Assembly: GCF_011761305.1 (NCBI RefSeq)
Contig: NZ_JAAOZC010000001.1
Span: 372,001 to 436,000 of the forward strand
Direction of reading: 5' to 3'
DNA from: Sphingomonas vulcanisoli
Lineage (GTDB): Bacteria; Pseudomonadota; Alphaproteobacteria; Sphingomonadales; Sphingomonadaceae
Length of the DNA stretch: 64,000 nucleotides
Of the stretch, positions 9,779 through 18,316 are shown piece after piece; the stretch's first letter is position 1; each line of letters begins with the position of its first letter. Both the position numbers and the translations under genes were made by a program. The notes under the pieces are model-generated. The model saw only the letters and a list, made by a program, of their open reading frames with translations, did no database searches and was not told the origin of the DNA.

Positions 9779-9876
9779 CGCATCCGGCGCTCGGGGCCAC
9801 CCGTGATCAGCCACAGTAAAAGTGCCAGCCAGGCCGCATAAACCACGGCGAGCGCGGTGATTTCCAGAGTGTGCAT
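9775..9876 (-). CDS. 33-residue single-span membrane peptide
   Basis: The minus strand encodes a 33-residue peptide starting MHTLEITALAVVYAAW, continuing as a hydrophobic helix (LALLLWLI) and ending GGPERRMR. A textbook CAGGAG lies eight bases before the ATG at 9876. The layout is one transmembrane helix with a basic C-terminal tail, typical of small inner-membrane proteins. It ends tail-to-tail with the 65-residue gene, overlapping by four bases. No family recognised. Confidence 0.55.
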   Translation of the reverse strand: MHTLEITALAVVYAAWLALLLWLITGGPERRMR

Positions 9877-9905
9877 CGAACGGCTCCTGATCTTCGCCTG
9901 TCCTT

Positions 9906-10526
9906 ATGACCGCCTCCTCTTGCAGCCGCGTGTCACGGTTCGTCGCTTCTGCAACACGCATGTTGCCTGAGCTGAGCGACCGGCGCGGCGAGCGGCGAGG
10001 CTTGACCGAGGGGGAGAGACGGCTCGCCGCGTCCATCTTCGGCACCGCGCTCGATCCTCATGCTGTCGAGGTGCGGCGCTGGGCGTGGTGGGCGCTGCAG
10101 GGGCGCGAATGGGTGATGGCCCCGGCGGGCCATCTGCACTTTCATGCCAAGGGCAGCGGCTGGTCGGCGGATTTCGCAGCCGAGAGCGTGCCGCTGCAGG
10201 CCTTCTTCCTGCATGAATTGACGCACGTCTGGCAGCATCAACGTGGCGTGAACCTGATCCTTCGCCGCCACCCCTTTTGCCGGTATCGCTACCGGCTGGA
10301 GCGCGGCAGACGCTTCACCGATTACGGCCTTGAGCAGCAGGGCGAAATCGTCCGCCACGCGCATCTGCTGCGGCACGGCTATGCCGTGCCGGGCAATCCG
10401 CCGCGGGCTGCCTATGAGGCACTGCTCGCCGATGCCTTCGCCAAGCCCTTGCGCGCGGACCCGCGTTCAGCTTGGAGCAAGTGGATCGGGCGCTTTGGCG
10501 CGCGACTTCGGGGCGTGAGGGACTAA
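9906..10526 (+). CDS. stand-alone HExxH metallopeptidase-like protein (DUF4157 / eCIS-type motif)
   Basis: 206 residues from the ATG at 9906; an alternative ATG at 9960 would give 188 and neither has a good ribosome binding site. The key feature is FFLHELTHVWQHQRG, a zinc-binding HExxH followed by the VxQHQ pattern I associate with the DUF4157 metallopeptidase-like domain found next to contractile injection systems and polymorphic toxins. Similar sphingomonad proteins are often loosely named Vgr-related. Around it are many Trp/Arg/Tyr residues and a preceding DPHAVEVRRWAWWALQGREW segment. No secretion signal and no injection-system genes are nearby. It ends four bases before glmS, so it may be cotranscribed. 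Proteolytic activity is unproven. Confidence 0.72.
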   Translation: MTASSCSRVSRFVASATRMLPELSDRRGERRGLTEGERRLAASIFGTALDPHAVEVRRWAWWALQGREWVMAPAGHLHFHAKGSGWSADFAAESVPLQAFFLHELTHVWQHQRGVNLILRRHPFCRYRYRLERGRRFTDYGLEQQGEIVRHAHLLRHGYAVPGNPPRAAYEALLADAFAKPLRADPRSAWSKWIGRFGARLRGVRD

Positions 10527-10530
10527 GGCC

Positions 10531-12354
10531 ATGTGCGGCATCATCGGCATCGTCGGCAAGGAAGAGGTGTGCGGGCGGCTGCTCGCCGGTCTGCGCCGGC
10601 TGGAATATCGCGGCTATGATTCGGCGGGCATCGCCACCGATCATGACGGCATCATCGATCGCCGCCGCGCGCCGGGCAAGCTCGATAACCTTGCCGCCGT
10701 GCTGCACGAGAATCCGCTCCCCGGCACCACTGGCATCGCCCACACCCGCTGGGCAACGCACGGCGCGCCGACCGAGGATAACGCCCACCCGCACGCCACC
10801 GAGCATGTCGCGCTGGTCCACAACGGCATCATCGAGAATTTCAAGCCGCTGCGCGAGGAGCTGCAGGCGCGCGGCCGCGTCTTCAAATCGCAGACCGATA
10901 CCGAAGTGGTGGCGCATCTCGTCTCCGAGCAGATCGAGCAGGGGGCCGAGCCCGCCCAGGCGGTGTCTACAGTGCTCAAGCGGCTGCACGGCGCGTTCGC
11001 GCTGGCGATCCTGTTCCGCGAGCATCCCGATCTTCTGATCGGCGCGCGACTCGGTTCGCCGCTGGTGGTCGGCTATGGCGATGGCGAGACCTATCTCGGC
11101 TCGGACGCGCTCGCGCTGGCGCCGCTCACCCAGCGCATCTGCTATCTCGAAGAAGGCGATTGGGTGATCATCACCCGCGAAGGCGCGCAGATCTTCGACA
11201 AGAATGATCAGCCTGTCGAACGGCCGATCACGATCAGCGGCGCGACCGATATCGCGCTGACCAAGGGCAATCACCGCCACTTCATGCTCAAGGAGATTTA
11301 CGAGCAGCCGATCGTCGTCGCGCAGACGTTGCGCGCCTATCTCCGCCGGCTGGAAGGCACGCTGGCGCTGCCGACCGAAGATTTCGATCTGGCGAGCGTC
11401 AAGCGCGTTACGATCGTCGCCTGCGGCACGAGCTTCTACGCGGGCCTCGTCGCCAAATATTGGTTCGAGCAATTCGCGCGTGTCCCCGTCGATATCGATG
11501 TCGCCAGCGAGTTCCGCTACCGCGCGCCGGTGCTGGAGGAGGGCGGGCTCGCGCTCTTCATCAGCCAGTCGGGCGAGACCGCCGATACGCTGGCGGCGCT
11601 GCGCCATGCGCGGGCCGAGGGGCAGAAGATCGCGGTGGTGGTCAACGTGCCGACCTCGACGATGGCGCGTGAGGCCGATTTGCTGCTGTCCACGCACGCC
11701 GGCCCCGAGATCGGCGTCGCCTCGACCAAGGCCTTCACCTGCCAGCTCGCGGTGCTGGCCGCGCTCGCCGCCAATCTCGCTCGCGCCAAGGGGCGGCTGT
11801 CGCCTGATGAAGAGCGCGCGATCGTCCGTCACCTGTCCGAAGCGCCCGCCGCGCTCAATGGCGCGCTTGCTTACGACGAGGCGATCCAGGAGATGGCGCC
11901 GATCATCGCCGCCGCGCGCGACGTGCTCTATCTCGGCCGCGGCCCCGATTATCCGCTGGCGATGGAGGGCGCGCTCAAGCTCAAGGAAATCAGCTACATC
12001 CATGCCGAGGGCTATGCCGCCGGCGAGATGAAGCACGGCCCGATCGCGCTGATCGATGAGAATGTGCCGATCATCGTCATCGCCCCCTCCGGCCCGCTGT
12101 TCGACAAGACCGTGAGCAATATGCAGGAGGTGCAGGCGCGCGGCGGCAAGGTGGTGCTGATCAGCGACTATGACGGCATTCAGGCGGCGGGCGACGGCTG
12201 CGTCGCCACGATCACCATGCCGAAGGTCCATCCCCTGATCGCGCCGCTCGTCTATGCGGTGCCGATCCAGCTCCTCGCTTATCATGTCGCCGTGGCCAAG
12301 GGTACGGACGTCGATCAGCCGCGCAATCTGGCGAAGAGCGTCACGGTGGAGTGA
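10531..12354 (+). CDS. glmS: glutamine--fructose-6-phosphate aminotransferase (isomerizing)
   Basis: 607 residues, the standard length. It makes glucosamine-6-phosphate from fructose-6-phosphate and glutamine, the first step toward UDP-GlcNAc for peptidoglycan and lipid A. The N-terminal glutaminase domain starts MCGIIGIVG with Cys2 as nucleophile and includes HTRWATHGAPTEDNAHPH. Two sugar-isomerase (SIS) domains follow, with VACGTSFYAG, ISQSGETADT and EVGVASTK-like IGVASTKAFT. The C-terminus ends PRNLAKSVTVE, the conserved tail that closes the active site. The gene follows the HELTH protein by four bases. No glmS-ribozyme-like leader can exist in so short a gap. Confidence 0.98.
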   Translation: MCGIIGIVGKEEVCGRLLAGLRRLEYRGYDSAGIATDHDGIIDRRRAPGKLDNLAAVLHENPLPGTTGIAHTRWATHGAPTEDNAHPHATEHVALVHNGIIENFKPLREELQARGRVFKSQTDTEVVAHLVSEQIEQGAEPAQAVSTVLKRLHGAFALAILFREHPDLLIGARLGSPLVVGYGDGETYLGSDALALAPLTQRICYLEEGDWVIITREGAQIFDKNDQPVERPITISGATDIALTKGNHRHFMLKEIYEQPIVVAQTLRAYLRRLEGTLALPTEDFDLASVKRVTIVACGTSFYAGLVAKYWFEQFARVPVDIDVASEFRYRAPVLEEGGLALFISQSGETADTLAALRHARAEGQKIAVVVNVPTSTMAREADLLLSTHAGPEIGVASTKAFTCQLAVLAALAANLARAKGRLSPDEERAIVRHLSEAPAALNGALAYDEAIQEMAPIIAAARDVLYLGRGPDYPLAMEGALKLKEISYIHAEGYAAGEMKHGPIALIDENVPIIVIAPSGPLFDKTVSNMQEVQARGGKVVLISDYDGIQAAGDGCVATITMPKVHPLIAPLVYAVPIQLLAYHVAVAKGTDVDQPRNLAKSVTVE

Positions 12355-12357
12355 ATA

Positions 12358-12379
12358 TCCTCCCCCTGGCGGGGGAGGA
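12358..12379 (+). terminator. hairpin directly after glmS
   Basis: A perfect 9-bp stem (TCCTCCCCC / GGGGGAGGA) with a TGGC loop starts 3 bases after the glmS stop. There is no T-run behind it, so it is either a weak or factor-assisted terminator or one arm of the C-rich hairpin repeat family seen elsewhere in this window. Confidence 0.5.
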
Positions 12380-12467
12380 ATGGATCGCCGATCAATACGT
12401 TATTTGACGCCTCGCCGTTCGTCATGGGCACGCCGCACGCTGCTGCGGCGCAGCAGGGGGCTGGACG

Positions 12468-14063
12468 ATGAGCGAAGCGGGATTTGGGGCGCCGACGCGG
12501 CGGCAGTTATTGACCGCAGTCGGCAAGATCGGCGGCACCGCCGCGCTTTATCAGCTCATGACGACCATGGGGCATGCGGCGGAAACCCAGTTCAGCGGGC
12601 CGCCCAACCTCAGCGGTGCGCGCAAGGGCGCGTCCGTTATCGTGCTGGGCGCGGGCCTCGCCGGAATGCTCGCCGCTTATGAGCTGACAAAGGCCGGCTA
12701 TAAGGTTCAGATCCTCGAATATCAGCAGCGCGCCGGTGGTAGAAACTGGTCGCTCTACGGCGGCGATACCTACACCGATTTAAGCGGCGCGACCCAGCAT
12801 GTGAAGTTTGCCCCGGGCAATTACCTCAACCCCGGCCCGTGGCGCATCCCGCACCATCACCGCACCCTGCTCCACTATTGCAAGGCGTTCGGGGTGAAGC
12901 TGGAACCCTTCATCCAGTATAACCACAACAGCTTCGTCCATCACGAGAAGGCGTTCGGCGGCACACCCCAGCGCTTCAAGGCGCTCGCTGCCGATTTCGA
13001 GGGCAATGTCGCCGAGCTGCTCGCCAAGTCCATCGATCAGAAGGCGCTCGATCAGGCACTGACCAAGGAAGACCGCGAGAAATTGCTGGAGGCGCTGCGC
13101 GAGTGGGGGATGCTCGATGCGGACATGAAATATGCCAAGAACCTGAAATCCTCGAGCCACCGCGGCTATGATCGGCCGCCCGGCGGCGGCGTCCCCGGCG
13201 CGCCGACGCCGTCCGATCCGTTCGCGTTCGGCGAGGTGCTCGACAGCCATATCTTCACCAACATGGCGTTCTTCATGAACGACGAGATGCAGACCACCAT
13301 GTTCCAGCCCGTCGGTGGCATGGGCATGATCGGCAAGGGCTTCCAGAAACAGGTCGGCCAGATGATCACGCATGGCGCCAAGGTCAGCAAGGTGATGCAG
13401 GACGCCTCGGGCGTAACCGTCACCTATACCGATATGCCGGCCAATATGGTGCGCACCGCCAAGGCCGATTATTGCGTCTGCACCATCCCGCTAGGCATCC
13501 TCAATCAGATCGATATTAACGTGAAGCCCGCCAAGAAAGCGGCGATCGGCGCGGTGCCCTATTCGGGCCAGGTCAAGATCGGGCTCGAGATGAAGCGCCG
13601 CTTCTGGGAGGAGGATGAGGCGATCTATGGCGGGCATAGCTTCACCAGCCAGGATATCGCGCTCGTCTCCTATCCCAATTACAATTATTTCCAGGATGGG
13701 CCGGCGGTGCTCCTCGGCTCCTTCGCCAACGGCATCGGCGCCTACAAATTGGCGGGGATGACGCCCGAGCAGCGCATCGAGGCGGCGCTTGCCCAGGGAT
13801 CGGTGTTCCACCCCGAATCCTATCGCAAGGAATTCCTCTCGGGCGCATCGGTGGCATGGCACCGCAATCCCTGGACGCTCGGCTGCTGCGCGCGCTGGAC
13901 CGAGGAGATGCGCGCCGCGCATTATCAGACGCTTGTCGAGGTCGACGATCGCATCGTGCTCGCGGGCGAACATGCTTCCTATATCGGCTGCTGGATGGAG
14001 GGTGCTTTGCTGTCGTCGCTCGACGCCATCACCCGGCTCCACAAACGCGCGCTGGAGGCCTGA
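12468..14063 (+). CDS. Tat-exported flavin amine oxidase/dehydrogenase (copy A)
   Basis: 531 residues. A twin-arginine leader is visible (PTRRQLLTAVGK, Arg11-Arg12), followed by a short hydrophobic stretch to about residue 38. The FAD-binding fold follows with VIVLGAGLAGMLAAYEL, the second motif AGGRNW, and the C-terminal FAD contact LAGEHASYIGCWMEGALL. This is the monoamine-oxidase/L-amino-acid-oxidase family. The next gene, one base after the stop, is a c-type cytochrome, the arrangement seen for nicotine oxidoreductase NicA2, where a cytochrome rather than O2 accepts electrons. I infer a periplasmic amine dehydrogenase; the substrate is unknown. A clear paralogue of the pair lies at 39105-41067. 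Confidence 0.9.
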   Translation: MSEAGFGAPTRRQLLTAVGKIGGTAALYQLMTTMGHAAETQFSGPPNLSGARKGASVIVLGAGLAGMLAAYELTKAGYKVQILEYQQRAGGRNWSLYGGDTYTDLSGATQHVKFAPGNYLNPGPWRIPHHHRTLLHYCKAFGVKLEPFIQYNHNSFVHHEKAFGGTPQRFKALAADFEGNVAELLAKSIDQKALDQALTKEDREKLLEALREWGMLDADMKYAKNLKSSSHRGYDRPPGGGVPGAPTPSDPFAFGEVLDSHIFTNMAFFMNDEMQTTMFQPVGGMGMIGKGFQKQVGQMITHGAKVSKVMQDASGVTVTYTDMPANMVRTAKADYCVCTIPLGILNQIDINVKPAKKAAIGAVPYSGQVKIGLEMKRRFWEEDEAIYGGHSFTSQDIALVSYPNYNYFQDGPAVLLGSFANGIGAYKLAGMTPEQRIEAALAQGSVFHPESYRKEFLSGASVAWHRNPWTLGCCARWTEEMRAAHYQTLVEVDDRIVLAGEHASYIGCWMEGALLSSLDAITRLHKRALEA

Positions 14064-14064
14064 C

Positions 14065-14505
14065 ATGCGGAAGACCTTGATCCTCAGCCTCGCGCTGCTC
14101 GCTGCCGCTCCCGTGATCGCGCAGCAGGCGAGCAAGACCAATGCGCCGGTGATGGGCGGCGACAGCACCGGCTCGGCGACGCACTCGACGCTGCCCGCCG
14201 ATGGCGAGGGCCTGTATCGCGGCGTCTGCCAGAGCTGCCACATGCCCGATGGCAAGGGCGGCACCGGGGCGGGGACGATTCCCGCGCTCGCCGGCAATCC
14301 GCGCCTCACCTCGTCGGCCTATGTCATCCTGATGGTGGGGCAGGGGCGCGGCGGGATGCCGGGCTTTGCCGATTTGATGACCCCCGCGCAGATCGGCGAG
14401 GTCGCGCGCTACGTCTGCACGCATTTCGGCAACAGGTGCCAGGGTGACGCCTCGCCCGAGACGGTAAAGCGCGTGCTTGCGTCGATCAGCCACCGGCCGG
14501 CGTAG
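14065..14505 (+). CDS. periplasmic c-type cytochrome, partner of amine oxidase copy A
   Basis: 146 residues with a Sec signal peptide (MRKTLILSLALLAAAPVIAQ) and a single haem-binding CQSCH at about residue 55. The probable axial methionine lies in GRGGMPGFADLMT, and the rest fits a class I mono-haem cytochrome c fold (LTPAQIGEVARYVCTHFG at the end, like the terminal helix of cytochrome c). Two extra cysteines near the C-terminus (VCTHFGNRC) could form a disulfide. The ATG at 14065 follows the oxidase stop by one base, so the two are cotranslated and the cytochrome probably receives electrons from the flavoprotein and passes them to a terminal oxidase. Confidence 0.9.
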   Translation: MRKTLILSLALLAAAPVIAQQASKTNAPVMGGDSTGSATHSTLPADGEGLYRGVCQSCHMPDGKGGTGAGTIPALAGNPRLTSSAYVILMVGQGRGGMPGFADLMTPAQIGEVARYVCTHFGNRCQGDASPETVKRVLASISHRPA

Positions 14506-14548
14506 GTACGCTCACGGAACAATCCCCGCCGTGATACGATGGCTTGGT

Positions 14549-15313
14549 ATGAGCGACGACAAGCACGATTACGCGCACGATCTGGCCCGCCTCCAGCTGG
14601 CTCTGGTCAACACCCAGATCGCTACGGCCAAGAGTGGCGAACGCACGGTGATCCTGTTCGAGGGCCGCGACGGCGCAGGCAAGGACGGTTCGATCAAGCG
14701 GATCACCGAGCATCTTTCCAACCGCGCCACGCGCGTGGTGGCGCTGCCCAAGCCATCGGATCGCGATCGCACGAGCTGGTATTTCCAGCGGTACGTCGCG
14801 CATCTGCCGGCGGCGGGCGAAATGGTGATCTTCAACCGCAGCTGGTACAATCGCGCCGGCGTCGAGCGCGTGATGGGTTTCTCCACGCCGGCCGAGCAGG
14901 AGGAATTCCTGCGCGACGCGCCCAATTTCGAGCGGATGCTGGTCGAAAGCGGGATCAAGCTGATCAAGCTGTGGCTCGACATCTCGAAGAAAGAGCAGAA
15001 GGAACGGCTCGATGCACGGCGCAAAGACCAGCTGAAGGCGCTCAAGGTCTCCGATCTCGATGCGGTCGCGCAGAAGAAGTGGAACGATTACTCCAACGCG
15101 CGGGATGAGATGCTGCTCCAGACGAGCAGCCCGATCGCGCCCTGGATTTGCGTGCGCGCCAACCACAAGAAGCCCGCGCGGCTGGCGATCATCGCGCATA
15201 TCCTCCACCGCATCGCGCCGCCCGAGATCGCCGCCAAGATCGCCGCGCCGGAGCCCGAACGCCTGTTCCCCTTCGATCGCGAGGCGATCAGCGACGGTCG
15301 GCTGTATCGATAG
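14549..15313 (+). CDS. ppk2: polyphosphate kinase 2 family protein (PPK2)
   Basis: 254 residues from the ATG at 14549; a longer reading from 14477 would overlap the cytochrome gene, and no strong ribosome binding site distinguishes nearby starts. Signatures are the Walker A VILFEGRDGAGKDGSIKRI, the lid-type arginines in DRDRTSWYFQRYVAHLP, and the Walker B-like EMVIFNRSWYNRAGVERVMG. These cytosolic enzymes transfer phosphate from polyphosphate to nucleoside di- or monophosphates, regenerating ATP or GTP. The length and single domain fit class I PPK2 (diphosphate-preferring), but that is a family-level guess. The downstream convergent gene is a TonB receptor, separated by a paired-hairpin repeat. 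Confidence 0.93.
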   Translation: MSDDKHDYAHDLARLQLALVNTQIATAKSGERTVILFEGRDGAGKDGSIKRITEHLSNRATRVVALPKPSDRDRTSWYFQRYVAHLPAAGEMVIFNRSWYNRAGVERVMGFSTPAEQEEFLRDAPNFERMLVESGIKLIKLWLDISKKEQKERLDARRKDQLKALKVSDLDAVAQKKWNDYSNARDEMLLQTSSPIAPWICVRANHKKPARLAIIAHILHRIAPPEIAAKIAAPEPERLFPFDREAISDGRLYR

Positions 15314-15321
15314 CCGCAGTT

Positions 15322-15418
15322 CCCCTCCCTGGAAGGGAGGGGTTAGGGGTGGGTGGATCAGAAGCGAGCGCTCCGATGGAGAGCAACCCACTCCCAGCCC
15401 CTCCCTTCCAGGGAGGGG
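15322..15418. repeat. paired-hairpin intergenic repeat (C-rich family), copy 1
   Basis: Two perfect 9-bp hairpins, CCCCTCCCT / AGGGAGGGG, occur at 15322-15342 (loop GGA) and 15398-15418 (loop TCC). The sequence between also pairs end-to-end in part (TTAGGGGTGGGT against ACCCACTCCCAG), so the whole unit is one large imperfect palindrome. It fills the gap between two convergent genes and could terminate both. Related units lie at 20186, 53391 and 62202. Confidence 0.8.
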
Positions 15419-15425
15419 AGCAAAA

Positions 15426-18149
15426 TCACCCTCCCGCGGGCCGTTGGAAGGGCCTCGGCGGCAGTTGCGTGAACAATTTGCGGATGCCGATCCGGAACGT
15501 CCGCCCGGCCGGATCGAGATAGGCCGATTGATAGCGGATCGGCGTATCCCCGAATGCATCGCGGATATGCTGGCGCGTATCGAACAGGTTGGTCAGCGAG
15601 AAGGTGACGCGCAGATTGCGCGCCCAATCCTTGCCGATGAAGCGCGGCATCTCGCCGATGTTGAAGAAGCTGCGCAGGTTGAGCGTCGCCAGTGATGAGA
15701 AATGCAGATCGCCGGTCGAACTGCCCGGCGCCGCATCCACGGTGGTGCCGCTCTGCCAATTGCCTTCCAGCCGCGCGCCGATGCCGTTGTTGGAATAGCC
15801 GAGCTGGGCCTGCACCTGGTGCGCGGCCTGGCCGCCGCCCGACGTGATCGATCCGCCGTGGAGCAGATCGATCACCGGCACGCCGGGACGGATCAGCACG
15901 CGGTCCTGGATCGTCCAGGTGTGATAGAGCGCGATCTGAATGCGCCCGCCGGCATTCTGGCGGAAGCGTTGCGCGCCGCCACCGCCGCCGCGCCCGAACC
16001 CACCAAAGCCGCCGCCGCCAGGGCCGAAACCGCCGCCGGGACCGCCACCTGGTGGCCCGCCAAAACCGCCTCCCGGCCCACCGAAGCCGCCACCGCCGGG
16101 CGGTGGACCACCCGGAGGCGGCCCGTCACCGGGCGACGGGGGCGGCGGGCCGCCATCTGGTGGCGGGGGCGGAGGCGCATCTCCGCCACCCGGCGGGCGC
16201 GGGAAGGCGCCGCCGAAGCGTGCCTGCATCGCCTTACGGAATGCCGCGACCACCGCAGGCGATGGCTTCAACGGGATCGAGAAGGTGAAGCCGCTGCGCA
16301 GCGATTGCGTATCCTCGCGATCGAAATTGACCGGGCGGCTGTCGACCGAGGTGAGATCGCCATCGGCATCGCGCACGAATCGTTCGGGGAAGGCGCCTTC
16401 GATCGCCGCCGTCGGCTCGGGCAGCGTTGCGATCGCATCGCGGATGCGGCTCTTCACATAATTGATCGTCACGTTGAGATCGGATTTGGCGAGCGGCTTG
16501 AACTGCACGCCCAGCCGGATCACGGTGCGATCGTCGTTGGTCAGGTTGCGATTGCCGCCGCTGATCGAAATGACGTCCGCGGTTACGCCCTTCTGCGCAT
16601 CGAACACGCGCGTCTGCGCGGTGACCAGCAGGGGATTGCCGAGCTGTGCCACGGTCGGCGCGCCCTGATCGTTGGTATAGGATCCGATGAAGGTGAGGTT
16701 GGCGATCGGCGACCAGTTGATGCCGCCGCCCCAGGTGGTGAGCGTGCCGAGATCGGAGAGCTGATTGACGGCGATATTGGCGTTGGCGGTCAGCTTGCCG
16801 AGAAAGGGCAGCACGTCATTGGCTTTGCTGGCGATGGGCAGATCGACGTTGAGCTGGAAATTGCCCGCCTTGCGCGACAGGCTCACCGTCTGATCGAGGT
16901 TGGCGCGGTGCGAGGAGGAATCGATCGCGGTGAGCGTGCCGCCGATCTTGATCGTCGAGCTCGCGTCCCCGGCGGGCAGGTGGAACAGCTTGCCGTTGCT
17001 CACCATCTGCGTATTGGCGGTGTTGGTCACGGATCGCGCGCGATCGGTCAGCAGTCCACCCAGCGCGCCGGTAAGATCGCCATTCGGGTTAAGCGTCGGG
17101 TCGCGCGCCGTCAGCCGCGCCTGGATGGCGCTGCTGTCATATCCCGTTTCGCTCGCGGTGCGGCTGTCGCCATGATCGTAATTGCCGGTGAAGTTCCAGC
17201 GCCACTTGGCCGAGAAATTGCCGTTGGCGCCGATACCGAGATGTTCGGTGAGCGAACGCACCCGCTGGCCCAGCGCGTCGGTGCCGAACGTACGATCCAC
17301 CGTTCCGCCCGCCGGCAAGAACGGGTCGCCCGCGGGCACCACCAAGGATGCCGAGGGTAACCCCTGCAGCGCATTGCTCTGCGAGCCGGTGATCGTGGCG
17401 TTGACCGTCGCCGAAACGCCACCCAGCGCGCGGGCGTAGACCGTGTTGAGCGTCTCGGTCCTAGTCGTCGGACTGAGGGTGCGATAGGGACTGAGATCGA
17501 TGCCATCCGGGGACATCGAGGTCAGCCCGCGCTGGCTTTCCAGCAGCCGATCGGTCTGGTTGTAACGACCGTCGATGTTGACGCGATTGTCGCCCTGGAT
17601 GCGGAAGAGATCGGCATTGGCGTCGCCGCCGGTGCCGCCGCCTTCGGTGGTCGTTCCGCCGTTGACCGCGCCGGTCATCGATCGGAAGCGGCGGCGCAGC
17701 ACGATGTTGACCACCTTCTGATCGGCGGAGAAGCCATATTTGAGCGCGACCTCCTCGGGCAGGATTTCGGCGCGCAGGATCGCCTCGGTCGGCACGTCAC
17801 GGATTTCGGCGAAGCTCGAGATGCGCTTGCCGTTGAGCAGCACCGCCGGCGCCTCGCCACCGCGCCCGCGCACGCTGGTGGTCTGCGGGGCGAGCTCATC
17901 GAGCAGATCGGAGACCGAATTGACGCCATAAGCGCGGATGTCGGCAGGGTTGAGCGTCTGCTCGGGCGGAATGTCGCCGATCACCGAGCCCGGCGGCTTC
18001 TGCCCGCGTACGACGATCTCGTCATCGGCATCGGCGGCCATATCGGCGGCGGCCTTGGCGGCCTTAGCCGCGGGCTTGGTCGGCGTAGCTTGGGCCAGCA
18101 CCAGCGTCGGCAGGCTGGCGGCAAGGAGAAGGATGAATCGGAACGTCAT
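15426..18149 (-). CDS. TonB-dependent receptor with a long Gly/Pro-rich insert
   Basis: 907 residues from the ATG at 18149 (MTFRFILLLAASLPTLVLAQ, a signal peptide). A TonB-box-like DEIVVRGQKPPGS and a plug domain (NSVSDLLDELAPQTTSVRGR, APAVLLNGKRISSF, VALKYGFSADQKVVNIVLRR) precede a beta-barrel ending in a conventional receptor tail. At about residues 650-730 there is an extreme low-complexity segment: a proline-rich run (PPPPPPDGGPPPPSPGDGPP) then a glycine-rich run with GGFGGP repeats. Just before it is a stretch resembling the OprB/barrel loops, so the insert probably lies in an extracellular loop or a flexible hinge. The plug style is that of the sphingomonad receptors with truncated TonB boxes. 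Ligand unknown. Confidence 0.9.
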   Translation of the reverse strand: MTFRFILLLAASLPTLVLAQATPTKPAAKAAKAAADMAADADDEIVVRGQKPPGSVIGDIPPEQTLNPADIRAYGVNSVSDLLDELAPQTTSVRGRGGEAPAVLLNGKRISSFAEIRDVPTEAILRAEILPEEVALKYGFSADQKVVNIVLRRRFRSMTGAVNGGTTTEGGGTGGDANADLFRIQGDNRVNIDGRYNQTDRLLESQRGLTSMSPDGIDLSPYRTLSPTTRTETLNTVYARALGGVSATVNATITGSQSNALQGLPSASLVVPAGDPFLPAGGTVDRTFGTDALGQRVRSLTEHLGIGANGNFSAKWRWNFTGNYDHGDSRTASETGYDSSAIQARLTARDPTLNPNGDLTGALGGLLTDRARSVTNTANTQMVSNGKLFHLPAGDASSTIKIGGTLTAIDSSSHRANLDQTVSLSRKAGNFQLNVDLPIASKANDVLPFLGKLTANANIAVNQLSDLGTLTTWGGGINWSPIANLTFIGSYTNDQGAPTVAQLGNPLLVTAQTRVFDAQKGVTADVISISGGNRNLTNDDRTVIRLGVQFKPLAKSDLNVTINYVKSRIRDAIATLPEPTAAIEGAFPERFVRDADGDLTSVDSRPVNFDREDTQSLRSGFTFSIPLKPSPAVVAAFRKAMQARFGGAFPRPPGGGDAPPPPPPDGGPPPPSPGDGPPPGGPPPGGGGFGGPGGGFGGPPGGGPGGGFGPGGGGFGGFGRGGGGGAQRFRQNAGGRIQIALYHTWTIQDRVLIRPGVPVIDLLHGGSITSGGGQAAHQVQAQLGYSNNGIGARLEGNWQSGTTVDAAPGSSTGDLHFSSLATLNLRSFFNIGEMPRFIGKDWARNLRVTFSLTNLFDTRQHIRDAFGDTPIRYQSAYLDPAGRTFRIGIRKLFTQLPPRPFQRPAGG

Positions 18150-18316
18150 GTTCGCGCCCCTACCGCAATAAGGCGACGAAAAATGTCTGCCTTGCAATAT
18201 GCGCCGAGCGCGTGCGGTGCGCGATACGATCTTCGGATGGGGCTGGCATTTTGGCAACGAAGCTGAAAAGCTGTGGGCTATGAAACCGCGATCACGCGGA
18301 CTGGGGATGTGCAGCA

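Noticed and set aside
10527-10530. Possible glmS ribozyme or riboswitch leader
   Set aside because: Only four bases separate the preceding gene from glmS, so no structured leader can be present there.
10315-12285. A 656-residue antisense frame across glmS
   Set aside because: Same cause as above; the glmS product is full length with all motifs, and the antisense protein has no recognisable domain.
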